From: Casimicrobium huifangae
GTDB taxonomy: Bacteria; Pseudomonadota; Gammaproteobacteria; Burkholderiales; Casimicrobiaceae
NCBI RefSeq assembly: GCF_009746125.1
Contig: NZ_CP041352.1
Span: forward strand, 1,720,436 to 1,784,435
Direction: 5' to 3'
Length of the DNA: 64,000 nucleotides
Shown here one piece after another: positions 9,099 to 22,091 of this stretch (position 1 is the stretch's first letter; the number at the start of each line of letters is the position of its first letter). The position numbers were made by a program, and so were the translations under genes. A model generated the notes under the pieces. It saw only the letters and a program-made list of their open reading frames with translations. It searched no databases and was not told the DNA's origin.

Positions 9099-10327
9099 TC
9101 GCTGGCACCCAGCAGGTTCGCCGCAAATCCGTTCAGATCAAGTTCTGCGAGCAATTGCTCGACGTGAGCCCGGTCCCGCGTCTCCAGCGTCAGTTCAACC
9201 TCGGTGGACTTCACGCTGAACACGCCAAACAGGCGCTGATGCTCGACATCGACCACATTGGCGCCAGCGTCACCGACGACTTTGGTCAGTTTGGCCAGCG
9301 CACCCGCGACGTCCGGCAAACGCACCCGGATACGGATCAGCCGTCCCTCGCGCACCAGATTGCGCATCAGGATGCTGGCCAGAATGCGCGAATCGATGTT
9401 GCCGCCGCAGAGCACGATGCCCACTTTCCTGCCGGTGAAACGATGACCATGCTGCAACAGCGCCGCCACACCGGTAGCGCCAGCGCCCTCGGTCACCGTC
9501 TTCTCAATCTCGATCAGCAGTGCGATGGCCTCCTCGATGATCGCCTCATCGACCAGCAGCACGTCTTTCACCAGTGCCCGCGCGATGGTGAGCGGGATTT
9601 CGCCGATATCGCGTACCGCCAGCCCCTCGGCGATGGTCTCCGTACCCACGCGTACGGGTTCGTCGCGAAGGCGCTGCGCCATGGCCGGAAAGGTGGTGGA
9701 CTCGACGCCGATGATCTCGATATCCGGTCGCACGCCTCGCGCCGCCACCGCACAGCCCGCAACGAGACCGCCGCCGCCGATGGGAATGACCAGTGTGTCA
9801 AGGTCCGGTGCGGCCTCCAGCATTTCCAGCGCCAGCGTGCCCTGACCGGCGATGATGTAGGGGTCGTCGAACGGGTGCACGAACACGTATTTGTGTTTCG
9901 CGGCGAGATCGCGCGCGTGTTGCGAGGCCTCAGCGAGGGTGCTGCCGTGCAGCACCACCTTGGCGCCATGCCCCTCAGTATTGCGCACCTTCACGAATGG
10001 CGTGTAGGCCGGCATCACGATGGTCGCCGGAATGCCGAGGCGGCCAGCGTGATAGGCGACGCCCTGCGCGTGGTTGCCCGCACTCATGGCAATCACGCCC
10101 CGTGCTTTGTCTTCCGCAGTCAGCGACAGCAGCTTGTTCAAAGCACCACGTTCCTTGAAGCTGGCCGTGAACTGCAGGTTCTCGAACTTGAGCCAGACTT
10201 CGCAATTGAATATTCGGGACAAAGTCTTGGAGTGAAGACAGGGCGTGCGCTCGACCGCACCAGCGATTTTGTCGCGGGCAGCCTGCACGTCAGCGAGTGT
10301 GACTGGTAGGTCGGCGGGATTTCTCAT
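9095..10327 (-). CDS. ilvA: Threonine ammonia-lyase (PLP), ACT-domain form
   Basis: This 410-residue fold-type II PLP enzyme deaminates threonine to 2-oxobutyrate, for isoleucine synthesis or threonine breakdown. The PLP lysine is in ENLQFTASFKERGA, the phosphate-binding glycine loop is PIGGGGLVAG, and the cofactor-proximal segment IVLCGGNID follows. From about residue 330 there is a single ACT regulatory domain (RIRVRLPDVAGALAKLTKVV). One ACT domain is typical of the short IlvA/TdcB type. The frame is open to 10447, but the start at MRNPADLP fits the family. The exact symbol (ilvA or tdcB) is not certain. Confidence 0.9.
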   Translation of the reverse strand: MRNPADLPVTLADVQAARDKIAGAVERTPCLHSKTLSRIFNCEVWLKFENLQFTASFKERGALNKLLSLTAEDKARGVIAMSAGNHAQGVAYHAGRLGIPATIVMPAYTPFVKVRNTEGHGAKVVLHGSTLAEASQHARDLAAKHKYVFVHPFDDPYIIAGQGTLALEMLEAAPDLDTLVIPIGGGGLVAGCAVAARGVRPDIEIIGVESTTFPAMAQRLRDEPVRVGTETIAEGLAVRDIGEIPLTIARALVKDVLLVDEAIIEEAIALLIEIEKTVTEGAGATGVAALLQHGHRFTGRKVGIVLCGGNIDSRILASILMRNLVREGRLIRIRVRLPDVAGALAKLTKVVGDAGANVVDVEHQRLFGVFSVKSTEVELTLETRDRAHVEQLLAELDLNGFAANLLGASE

Positions 10328-10388
10328 GAACCGGATTGTATGGGGGGCTGTGATGGACGTGCAGGCCCGTTGCTCATAGCATGTCAAC

Positions 10389-11837
10389 ATGCGTTTGCTG
10401 TGGAAAACATTGCTCGGGGTGATGACTGCCATTCTGCTGGTCATCATCGCGGCGGTGCTGTGTCAGGTGTACTACGCGCTCACGCCGGTGACGCTGTCAC
10501 CGCTAGTCAAGTCGCTGGACGCGAAGGCGTCTGCGCTGGACAGAATCACTGACAACGGGCATCGAGCGTATGGCATTCGCGCCCCGGCGGGTATCGACCC
10601 GGTGCTGTATGGAAAGTGCCTGCTGGCAGCGCACGAAAAAATGGTGAACGAGCGTTCAGCGCAGGAGCCAACCCCACCGTCGCCGTTCTCGCAAGTGGAA
10701 TTCAGCGCCTACTCCAGACGCTGGGCGGACCGCGAAGATGAAATTCGCAAAGTCTGCCGGGGCGGCCTTGATGAGCTGTCAGTGCCACCTGTGGCGCCAA
10801 CGGTGCGGGTGACCCCGTCAACGTCGGCAGACGAGTGGAGCGCATTGCATGCGGCTGCGCCGCACGACATATTGCGCCAGCGGGCCGATTTGATCTGGGC
10901 CGCGGGGCCGCGTCGAACGGGCCTAAGCGTGGAAGCGCTGTTGCCACCCTACGACACGTTGATGAAGGTGCTGCGATGGCAGACAGCGGATGCCCGTCAG
11001 CTTTGGATTGATGGCGACGTTGGACGGGCTAGCGGTATCTACCATCGTCTACTCAATGCGACGGCCAGCCGTTCGGGCGATAGTCTGATTGACGCGATGA
11101 TCTCGGTCGCAGCACAGTCTCAGTTGCTGCTCTCGGTGCAGTCGAACGTCGCGGCATCGCAGGGACTCGATGCAGGGGTTGCCGAGCAACTTGTTGCAGC
11201 TCTGCAAGTGGTCGACTCCACGCCGGATCGGCTTGATTCGCTGATGGATATCGAGTGGGCGGTTGTACGCGCGGTATGGGATGTTGTGCGCGCCTCGCCG
11301 TGCCAATCGCTCGCGTTCGGGGCAGCCCCTTCATGGTCAGAACAAGCGGTCTGCAAATTCACGGAATGGACGATCGATCACAACGATACGATCAACCTCG
11401 CAGCATCCGCCAACCGAGCGGCACAGCAGGCCCTTCAACGTGCGGCTCGCGCTGAACCTGAGCTGCTCCGCGATAAGGAGACAGACCCGTTCGCTTGTGG
11501 TCGACTAGACTGGCTAGGCCCAATGTGTTTGCCTTTCGTGCGCAATCCGATGGGACGTATCGTCGCCGGCATTTCTGCGCCGACGTATGCCCAGTACGGC
11601 AGCCGCATTGCCGATCTGCGCAATCTGGCAGCGGCAACGCGCTTGGCCATAACGGCGCGTACGAAAGGGGTGGCGAAGGCGGACCTGGCGGCGTTCATCG
11701 CTGCCGCCGAGCCCGACCAGCGAGACGTTTTCACCGGGCAGCCGTTTGCGTTTGACGCGGCGGGCGGGCGGCTCCGCGTTCAGTTGCGTACGCCGAGCAC
11801 GGTGCTGGGTCAGGAGAGTTACGAACTTCCCCTGTGA
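10389..11837 (+). CDS. Uncharacterised membrane-anchored protein
   Basis: I do not recognise a family for this 482-residue protein. It starts with MRLLWKT and a single hydrophobic helix (about residues 8-30), so it is probably anchored in the inner membrane with the rest in the periplasm. The remainder is alpha-helical and Ala/Leu-rich with few conserved-looking motifs, plus some cysteine-proline pairs (SPCQSLAF, GRLDWLGPMCLPF). It is divergent from ilvA across 61 bases and ends about 130 bases before the hemerythrin gene. Its codon usage matches its neighbours. Confidence 0.75.
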   Translation: MRLLWKTLLGVMTAILLVIIAAVLCQVYYALTPVTLSPLVKSLDAKASALDRITDNGHRAYGIRAPAGIDPVLYGKCLLAAHEKMVNERSAQEPTPPSPFSQVEFSAYSRRWADREDEIRKVCRGGLDELSVPPVAPTVRVTPSTSADEWSALHAAAPHDILRQRADLIWAAGPRRTGLSVEALLPPYDTLMKVLRWQTADARQLWIDGDVGRASGIYHRLLNATASRSGDSLIDAMISVAAQSQLLLSVQSNVAASQGLDAGVAEQLVAALQVVDSTPDRLDSLMDIEWAVVRAVWDVVRASPCQSLAFGAAPSWSEQAVCKFTEWTIDHNDTINLAASANRAAQQALQRAARAEPELLRDKETDPFACGRLDWLGPMCLPFVRNPMGRIVAGISAPTYAQYGSRIADLRNLAAATRLAITARTKGVAKADLAAFIAAAEPDQRDVFTGQPFAFDAAGGRLRVQLRTPSTVLGQESYELPL

Positions 11838-11969
11838 CCATAGTTGGCGGTACTCCATACACAGACGGTCGGCCGGCGCAGCGGCGATGATGACGTGACC
11901 CAAGTCAAGGACGTCCGGTGGCAGCCATGCAACACTGCCCGGCATTGTTCTTACGCCCGGAGCCTTGCC

Positions 11970-12557
11970 ATGACACACGAAAGCCTGCGCATCATTCGCG
12001 AGGAGCATGCCGCGCTGGCGGCGATGTTGCGGTCGCTGATGCTGATGGTTCAGCGCGGCCCGAAGCGGGATACCGAGACGTTTTTTTCGGTGCTGCGGGC
12101 GATGTTGTTCTATGTGGATGAATTCCCGGAGCGGCTGCATCACACCAAAGAAACCGATCTGCTGTTCCCGAAAATCGTGGCGGCCTCGGCCGAGGTGCGC
12201 GACGCGATCGAACGGCTGGATCGTGACCACGCGCGTGGCGAAAGTGCGATCCGCGAACTGCAGCATCTGCTCACCGCGTGGGAACTGCTGGGCGATACCC
12301 GGCGTGGCGCCTTTGAAGGGGCCTGCGAGCGCTACATCAAGTTCTACATGGAGCACATGCGGCTCGAAGAGAACGTTGTGTTGCCAGCTGCCGAGCGCGA
12401 CCTGAGCGAAGCCGACTGGAACGAGCTGGATCGTGCGTTCGCGGAGAACCGCGACCCGCTGACCGGCAAGTACCCGCCGGACCCGGCCTACGAGCGCCTG
12501 TTTGCGCAAATCCTGCTCAAGGCACCGGCGCCGATTGGGGTGGGTGAAGACGCCTGA
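11970..12557 (+). CDS. Hemerythrin HHE-domain protein
   Basis: This 195-residue protein is made of the four-helix HHE cation-binding fold that carries a di-iron site and senses or binds O2, NO or oxidative iron. The histidine and glutamate ligands are in IIREEHAALAAML, PERLHHTKETDLLFP, LDRDHARGE and YMEHMRLEENVVLP. The start is placed at 11970, where GGAG lies 8 bases upstream, although the frame is open from 11844. The C-terminal tail with YPPDPAYERLF is outside the four helices. Confidence 0.88.
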   Translation: MTHESLRIIREEHAALAAMLRSLMLMVQRGPKRDTETFFSVLRAMLFYVDEFPERLHHTKETDLLFPKIVAASAEVRDAIERLDRDHARGESAIRELQHLLTAWELLGDTRRGAFEGACERYIKFYMEHMRLEENVVLPAAERDLSEADWNELDRAFAENRDPLTGKYPPDPAYERLFAQILLKAPAPIGVGEDA

Positions 12558-12574
12558 GCGATCTGTCCAGTCAT

Positions 12575-12639
12575 TGGCTTTTTGCAGAAATCCTTGTTTG
12601 AACAGGGCTTGAACCGCAATTTGGCAAATAGTCGACTTT
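12575..12639 (+). repeat. Dispersed intergenic repeat, copy 2
   Basis: This second copy of the dispersed element (others at 2130-2194 and 26253-26316) lies just after the hemerythrin stop. It aligns without gaps to copy 1 over 43 bases (12597-12639), with about 32 identities, and ends in ATAGTCGACTTT. The conserved blocks are TTTGAA, AGGGCT, AACCG and AGTCGACTT. Confidence 0.6.
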
Positions 12640-12733
12640 TGGTCAAATTGACCGATGGGCCCAATGCTATTGAGGGTCCAAGCGTAAAGATGAAGTGTCG
12701 CGACAGCGCGAGCAGACCGCCGCAGCTCGGCTT

Positions 12734-14206
12734 TCAGCGCTTGGTCGGCGAACGCAGCAGGCTAAGTGCGAGCCCACCCAGCACCAGCACCGCCAGCACC
12801 AGAACGCCCCACAGCAGGGTGGTGCGGTTCAGCCAATCCGTCGTCATGGCGTTCCCGCCCGGCGCGCCCGCGCCAGCAGGCCGACCCGTGGCCGCTACCG
12901 AGCCGGGCTCCGGCTGCGCCTGCAGCACCGACAGCGCAAACTCATCGGCAACCTTGTAACCCGGCATCACGGTGGCCACCGGCAGCGCGGCGGATGCCAG
13001 CCCCGCTTTGCCGCTTGCGACGGTGAACGGCCCCTGCCCGGTGGCGACGAACAGCGCTTGCAACGGTGGGTATTCCAACGCCAGTATTAGTGGCACGCCG
13101 CTCAGCTTGTAGCCTGGCTGCGCCTCGACCCGCACTTCCCGTTCGAGCGCGTAGGGCAGTGGCTGCGACGGGTTGACGTTGGCAACGCCGTCGGCGCCAG
13201 CCAGCCGGTAAACAACACTGGTCGCGACCACCCGCCACGGTTCGCCTGCACGGGCCCGGGTGCTGATCCGTACCGGCATCAATGCGTTGGTCGCGTTGGT
13301 GGACAGGCGCAGGCCCTGTGCGCGCAATGCCGACGGCAGCGTCCACTGCGCCGCGTCTTCGCTGGTGGATGCAGGCGGGCCGAGATCAAGCACCACCGGC
13401 GGTACCGGGGCCACATCGCCCGAGCCGATCGCCCGCAGCGCCGTGACAGGCAGGGCCCCGGCGCCAGCGCCCGACCAGGTGAGACGCAGATACTGATCCT
13501 TCAGTCGTGTGCCCGCTGGCAGATTGATTCGACGATTCACCGGCCCGGCGCCTGCGCTGGCGTCAGCGGACGGAAACTCGAACACCGGCACATCGCTGGC
13601 CAGGTTGCGCCACGACTTCAGATCGCTACTGGCCGCCAGCGACACCTTGACGATGGTGGCGGCGGGCAGCGTGGCTTCCAGCTCGACCGCACGAAGTTCA
13701 CTGTCGATGCTGCGGGTGTCGAACAGCCAGCCACGAACTTCCGCCGCAGCTGGCGGTGCTTTTGCTTTACCGGGTGCGTCCGCCGCCGAATATTCGATGA
13801 CACGGCGCTGCGGTCCTTCGATGATGCGCAGTGTCGGCGCGTTGCCGGCAGTGGCGGTCGCGTCGCTGCTCCCGCTGTGGATCGGCAGTACCAGCAGACG
13901 CTGGCCGGCGGTGTCCGGCCGAGTTTGTGGCTGCGTTGCGGCATTGATCAGAGCATAGGGAAGCAATTGCCCGGCAGCATTGAAGACTCGAAGGTCGCCG
14001 CCATCGGGGGTACGCAGTGCGGCGATGGTGGCAGCCGGCAGCGCCACGCGCGCGATGGTGGTGCCGGCTGGGACTGTCGCGGTGGCGCGCACTGAGAAGT
14101 CCTGTGCGGTCTGCGCAGTTGCGATGGGCACGCAGGTGGCGCCGAGTGCCAACAGTGTGAGCAGGCAGCGCTGCACGTGTCCGCCTGCAGGAGTGACATC
14201 ACGCAT
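12734..14206 (-). CDS. DUF3999 family membrane-anchored periplasmic protein
   Basis: This 490-residue protein has a signal peptide (hydrophobic CLLTLLALGATCVPIATAQ near the N-terminus) and a C-terminal membrane helix (LLWGVLVLAVLVLGGLALSL). The large beta-rich domain between them should lie in the periplasm. It matches DUF3999, which has no known function. Its start overlaps the stop of the DUF2339 gene by 8 bases. The two families are often neighbours, so they probably form one envelope complex. The start at 14206 gives a proper signal peptide, unlike the ATG 54 bases upstream. Confidence 0.82.
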   Translation of the reverse strand: MRDVTPAGGHVQRCLLTLLALGATCVPIATAQTAQDFSVRATATVPAGTTIARVALPAATIAALRTPDGGDLRVFNAAGQLLPYALINAATQPQTRPDTAGQRLLVLPIHSGSSDATATAGNAPTLRIIEGPQRRVIEYSAADAPGKAKAPPAAAEVRGWLFDTRSIDSELRAVELEATLPAATIVKVSLAASSDLKSWRNLASDVPVFEFPSADASAGAGPVNRRINLPAGTRLKDQYLRLTWSGAGAGALPVTALRAIGSGDVAPVPPVVLDLGPPASTSEDAAQWTLPSALRAQGLRLSTNATNALMPVRISTRARAGEPWRVVATSVVYRLAGADGVANVNPSQPLPYALEREVRVEAQPGYKLSGVPLILALEYPPLQALFVATGQGPFTVASGKAGLASAALPVATVMPGYKVADEFALSVLQAQPEPGSVAATGRPAGAGAPGGNAMTTDWLNRTTLLWGVLVLAVLVLGGLALSLLRSPTKR

Positions 14207-17186
14207 GATTGGTCTCCACGTTGTCGCGCTTGCCGCCATCGGCGGGCGGCAAGGGCGCAAAGTAACCTACTGCGACCATCAACAGGCCGACGCCAATGAA
14301 GGCGACGATGCGTTCACCACCGCCCGAGTTGGCCAGGTCCACCAGCAGCAGCTTGACGACGATCAGCCCAAGCAGCGCGGCGCCTGCCTGCCAGATCATC
14401 CGTTGCTGGCGCTTGTGTGCCACCAGCATGGCAGCAACGCCCAGCAGCGTCCACAGCACCGAGTAGCCTGCCTGCACGAAGAAGGAATTGCCGAGCGCAT
14501 GCGCGTTCCAGGCGATGTCGCGGAAGTGGTGGGCAAAGCGCAGCCAGACAGTATTCAGGGCGATGAATGCAGCAAACGCCAGCACGCCCACCGGCAGTAC
14601 TGACCGTAACCACGAGCCTTCGGCCACCAGAGAAGAGTTGCGCGCCCGTTTCAGCCACAGCGCCACGCCGGTCAGCGCCAGGGCGACGACCAGGTCCACT
14701 GGATTAAGCAGCGGCAGGTAGGGTAGGGGCGCCGCGTTGCCCGGCGCGGTGCAGGCCACGATCAATGCACCAACTAGGGTGAGCGTCGCCACGCCACCGC
14801 CCGCCTGCAGGGCGTACTGGCGCTGGAAGCGGTCGAGCGGCCAGCCGGCTGGCGTATCGGTCCAGACGCGACCGGACGCCAGCGCCAGCAGCAGCACGGT
14901 GCAGGCGGTCAACAGAATGCCAGCAGCCCAGTCGGTGCCGCGCAACTGGCCAAGATCAATGGCGCGATCAAGAATGGTGGCGGCCATCAGGATCATCAAC
15001 AGCACGTTGCCAACATGGACGACCGGCCACCAGCGTCGTGGTCGCTCGTCGTCGACGCCACGCAGCATGAACAGGTGCAACAGCAGGCAGGCGGGCCAGA
15101 GCAGCACGTTGAACAGCAGATTCGAGCGTTCGAAGAACAGGTTGCCGCTCACTGCGATCAGCAGGAACGGTGCGGTGACGATCGCCGGATAGCGGGCGGC
15201 ACGCCAGCCGCTGCGGCGCCATGCACTCCAGGCGAGCAGGGCGAGCGCCATGAAACTGAGCGTAAACCAGGCCAGCTTGACATAGTCAGGCTGGCCGGGC
15301 AGCACACGAGTGACTTCGCCCCAGGCGCCGCTCACCAGCCAGCCGAAGCCGGCCACGAACAGCAGTGGATGCGCTGCTTGCCAGAGCAGCTTCTGGTTGC
15401 TGGCGTGTGTGTTTGCCTTTGCAGCCGCTTCGGTTGACTCAGCAACTGACGCGCTTTCGCCGGCGTCGTCATGCGACGCGCGCAGCAAGCCATGCGACCA
15501 CCACGAGATCAGCAGCCCGCCCAATGCCAGCATCGCGTGACCAACGAAGTCCGCATTGGCGAAGGGCAGCGCATGCGCACGCGTTTCACCAACCAGCGCA
15601 AAGCCGTTGATGAAGGCGCTGGCAGCAAGCAGTTGCATGGCCACACCAAACAACTGCCCGATCAGGCTCTTCTGCCGCGTTGCCAGCCAGAAGACGCCAG
15701 CACCTTCGATCGCCCAGATCGCTGCGGTCATGCGGCCGTCCACCGCCAACGGCACTGCCAGCGTCGCGAAAATCAGCGCCAGAGCGGCGTAGCTCATTGT
15801 CAGCCACTGCGCCACGTCTCCGGCGGCTGTGGTCGCCCGGCTGCGCACAAACAGCGCCAGCAGCAGATAGACCGCACTGGCGGCAACGGCGGATATGGCG
15901 GCGCCGTATTCGAAATGTTCAACCAGTTGCGTTTGCAGCAGGAAGCTCACGATCGGCGTGCCGAAAATCACAATGCCATCGAGCAACCGCTTGCCATCGC
16001 CCGCGTGGCGCAGCGCGTAGAACAAACCGATAAGCACATAGATGGCGAAAAAGGCAATCAGGAACGGCTGCGTGGTGGCGTAGTTCTCTGGCACATACTT
16101 GAGTGCACCCCACAGCGTCGCCACCCCGAATGTTGCAAAGAAGCCGAGCAGGTTGAGCGCCCGCCACGCCCGTAGCCAGGCGACGATACCAATGGCCAGA
16201 TTGAGCAGCAGGTAGTAACTGAACAGTGCCACGTGATTGCCACTGCCAGTGGAAACCAGAATCGGCGTGGCAAAAGCGCCGGCAAAGCCGACAAAGGCAA
16301 GCATCTGTTTGTCGGCCAGCAGCGCGAGCAATGTCGACAGCGCGCATACCAGCGCCATCAGCACGAAGGCCGCGAGCGCCGGAATCATCGCGTAGAGCTT
16401 GAACGCAGCGAAGATGGTTAGGTAGAGCACCGCTACGCCAGCGCCTTGAAGCAGGTAGGCGTAGTTGCTGCGCGCAGCGATCTCGTCGCCGTTGTCGCCA
16501 ACAGCGACGCGGCGCGACAGCCGGAAGCCCTGCACCAGGAGCGCGATGCCCATGATGCCGACGGCAGCAAGACGCAATTCGGGCGGGAACAGGGCGTTGT
16601 CCGCCGCCCACTTGGCGAGGAACGACAGCCCGATGAAGAGCACTACTGTGCCGACGCGCGCCACCGTATTGCCGCCGAGCAGCCACGCCTTCGCGCGGCC
16701 AACGAGTTTTTCGATGGGGTCCGGTTCGCGCGATAGGTCCGGCCCGAGCGGTGCCGGTGTCGATTTGGGCGACGCGGTGGTCGCGACGGGCGCCGTTGCT
16801 TCCGAGGTGGGTGTTTGCGTCAACCCTTGCGCTTGATCGGCAGCGACCGGCGCTACCGCTGCCAACGGCCGAACTTGATCTTTCGCCGCTTCCTGCGCGA
16901 CGGACACTGTGGCGATGGGGACGGATGCGTTTGCAGTGACTTCTGTCGTGGCGTCGGCAGCAACCACAGGCGTTGTCGCAACTGCGGCCGGCGTAGCCTT
17001 CGGCGCCGGTTGCTGCGTTGCTGTCTGAGCCTCAGCCAGTCGCGCAAACTCGCTGCGCACCGATTTGCGCAGGGTAAGCCCAATCAGCGCCCCGATCAGG
17101 CCGCCAGCGATCAGTGTCCATGCATCCTCGTGGCGCGGCAGGATGATGCCCAGTATCGCGCCCCAGATTGCTCCCCAGATAATCAT
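14199..17186 (-). CDS. DUF2339 family polytopic membrane protein
   Basis: This 995-residue protein is almost entirely membrane helices (more than 20) after a short N-terminal glycine-zipper-like helix (MIIWGAIWGAILGIILP). A cytoplasmic Ala/Thr/Pro-rich linker covers about residues 45-165, and the segment DPIEKLVGRAKAWLLGGNTV precedes the helical array, as is typical of DUF2339. The function is unknown. The start at 17186 is preferred because GGGGGA lies about 7 bases before it. It is followed with an 8-base overlap by the DUF3999 gene. Confidence 0.85.
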   Translation of the reverse strand: MIIWGAIWGAILGIILPRHEDAWTLIAGGLIGALIGLTLRKSVRSEFARLAEAQTATQQPAPKATPAAVATTPVVAADATTEVTANASVPIATVSVAQEAAKDQVRPLAAVAPVAADQAQGLTQTPTSEATAPVATTASPKSTPAPLGPDLSREPDPIEKLVGRAKAWLLGGNTVARVGTVVLFIGLSFLAKWAADNALFPPELRLAAVGIMGIALLVQGFRLSRRVAVGDNGDEIAARSNYAYLLQGAGVAVLYLTIFAAFKLYAMIPALAAFVLMALVCALSTLLALLADKQMLAFVGFAGAFATPILVSTGSGNHVALFSYYLLLNLAIGIVAWLRAWRALNLLGFFATFGVATLWGALKYVPENYATTQPFLIAFFAIYVLIGLFYALRHAGDGKRLLDGIVIFGTPIVSFLLQTQLVEHFEYGAAISAVAASAVYLLLALFVRSRATTAAGDVAQWLTMSYAALALIFATLAVPLAVDGRMTAAIWAIEGAGVFWLATRQKSLIGQLFGVAMQLLAASAFINGFALVGETRAHALPFANADFVGHAMLALGGLLISWWSHGLLRASHDDAGESASVAESTEAAAKANTHASNQKLLWQAAHPLLFVAGFGWLVSGAWGEVTRVLPGQPDYVKLAWFTLSFMALALLAWSAWRRSGWRAARYPAIVTAPFLLIAVSGNLFFERSNLLFNVLLWPACLLLHLFMLRGVDDERPRRWWPVVHVGNVLLMILMAATILDRAIDLGQLRGTDWAAGILLTACTVLLLALASGRVWTDTPAGWPLDRFQRQYALQAGGGVATLTLVGALIVACTAPGNAAPLPYLPLLNPVDLVVALALTGVALWLKRARNSSLVAEGSWLRSVLPVGVLAFAAFIALNTVWLRFAHHFRDIAWNAHALGNSFFVQAGYSVLWTLLGVAAMLVAHKRQQRMIWQAGAALLGLIVVKLLLVDLANSGGGERIVAFIGVGLLMVAVGYFAPLPPADGGKRDNVETNHA

Positions 17187-17300
17187 CGCGTTCCCCCGAT
17201 CCACTATGGATCAACAACGAGATAGCCGGAGCGTACTTGTGGTCGCTCCGCGCGGCGAGCGTATCAGCAAACGTTGCGTTTTTTAATACCGGCGGTTAGT

Positions 17301-20729
<3,429 letters not shown>

Positions 20730-20838
20730 AGCAGAACCTCACGAGAGGCGCTGCCTCACGCGATAACTCAGTGGATCAGACGATTGATTTTATCGGGCGC
20801 GATCTGCCGAATGTGACTCGAAGCTCTTGCGCCCCGAA

Positions 20839-21300
20839 CTACATCGGCGACGACCGCAAAGGCGTCACCTTGCCGTTGCCGATCAAAAACTCCACACGCA
20901 GTATCGCCTCGCCCTTCTCATCCTTGAATGTGTAGCCCACCACCGCCATCCTGTCGCCAACTTTGGGCGCCACGACTTTCCAGGCATCCATTCTGGCGAT
21001 CGGCGCAAATTCGATTTCCCAGACCTTGTCCTTGCGAACGGGCGGCTTCGCTGTGCCGAGCACGGTGACGGCATCAACGGCTGCGGACTGCTTCGGCACG
21101 GCAAAGCGGGGCAGCGCCGCAGGCGCTGGAGCGCCGTTCACTTCAAGCTTGACCTCGGCGTGCGGGTTTTGCCACTTCACTTCTTTCACCACGCCTTCCA
21201 GATAGATCGGCTTGCTCTCGTCGAAGCTGCTCCAGCCGTGATGGGCAAACGCCAACGAGGTCGCGGCAACCAGTGAGACGACGATTGAGTTGCGAAACAT
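20839..21300 (-). CDS. DUF6152 family periplasmic protein
   Basis: This 153-residue secreted protein has a signal peptide (MFRNSIVVSLVAATSLAFA) and a mature start HHGWSSFDESKPIYLEG, characteristic of DUF6152. It continues with VKEVKWQNPHAEV and ends in a small beta domain (GDRMAVVGYTFKDEKG). The N-terminal histidines suggest metal binding, but no function is established. AGGAG lies 5 bases before the ATG at 21300, which settles the start. It follows the DUF6644 membrane protein gene in the same direction, a known pairing. Confidence 0.82.
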   Translation of the reverse strand: MFRNSIVVSLVAATSLAFAHHGWSSFDESKPIYLEGVVKEVKWQNPHAEVKLEVNGAPAPAALPRFAVPKQSAAVDAVTVLGTAKPPVRKDKVWEIEFAPIARMDAWKVVAPKVGDRMAVVGYTFKDEKGEAILRVEFLIGNGKVTPLRSSPM

Positions 21301-21407
21301 GGGGACTCCTAGAAACGGGGCCTGACAAATGCGTTGAAAGGTGAAGTGGGGGACAACGGCGAACGAATCCGGCATGGCCTGCTCAGGTCAGGCGGTTGCG
21401 CGTTTCG

Positions 21408-21878
21408 CTAGACGTAGGCGATCCAGCGGCCACAAATGATGATAGCGATCCATATCAGCAGAGAAAAGGCCGCCTGGAGCCGGGTTGCCGTACTGCTTGA
21501 ATCCAGAGGGCCGCGGCTGTGCAATATGGCGGCATTGGTACCGGCCACGAACAGGAGCAGGATTTTGAGCAGGAACGCCTGATTGCCGATGAAGTCGCCC
21601 GCTCGTGCCAGAAACATCAGGCTGCCGGCGGCCGCAGCGAGAACAAAGCCGAATAGCGTCCAGGGCAGCGCCGCCCCGGCGAGCGTGCGTACATCCAGCG
21701 CTCCGAGGCCGAAGAGGCGTACGCCGAGCAAGCGCAGATCGACGATCCAGAGCGAGCCGAACGTGATGGCAATCGCGATGATGTGGAGGGTTTCAAGTGC
21801 TGGATAAACGATGGGCGCGGAGCGCAGCCAGACCGCGAACGGCCAGTCGTGCAGTGCGTGGATCACGGTTGCATTCAT
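21408..21878 (-). CDS. DUF6644 family small membrane protein
   Basis: This 156-residue protein has four or five predicted membrane helices. The segment PIVYPALETLHIIAIAITFG and the following IVDLRLLGVRL are typical of DUF6644. The conserved histidine in LETLHIIAI could be a haem or metal ligand, but this is inference. The start at 21878 (MNATVIHAL) is chosen over the longer frame because the extra 40 residues look non-coding. It is transcribed toward the DUF6152 gene, with about 107 bases between them. Confidence 0.78.
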   Translation of the reverse strand: MNATVIHALHDWPFAVWLRSAPIVYPALETLHIIAIAITFGSLWIVDLRLLGVRLFGLGALDVRTLAGAALPWTLFGFVLAAAAGSLMFLARAGDFIGNQAFLLKILLLFVAGTNAAILHSRGPLDSSSTATRLQAAFSLLIWIAIIICGRWIAYV

Positions 21879-21969
21879 CAGATGTGGCTGGGCACGTACG
21901 GCGGATGGCGTCCGGGCATTCTCCCACGGCTGAAATTGCCTGCTGGGTTGATGCGTATCAATGAATGCA

Positions 21970-22016
21970 AACGAGAATGGTTCGCATTGTGATAGCATTT
22001 GAGAATAGTTCGCGTT
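21970..22016 (+). promoter_or_regulatory. Two tandem Fur-box-like sites
   Basis: Two imperfect 19-bp dyads of the GAGAAT-N-N-TTC type lie side by side. AACGAGAATGGTTCGCATT is at 21970-21988 and ATTTGAGAATAGTTCGCGT at 21998-22016. They resemble the Fur consensus TGAGAATnnTTCTCA with mismatches in the right half. They sit 76 bases before the start of the iron-binding protein gene and between divergent genes, where iron-dependent repression is expected. Confidence 0.5.
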
Positions 22017-22091
22017 TACAACTTCCCTTCGTCATTCCCGTAGTGCCGGCGCCTGGCCGGTCGCACGGGCTGGCGTCAACAGGCAGACCCA

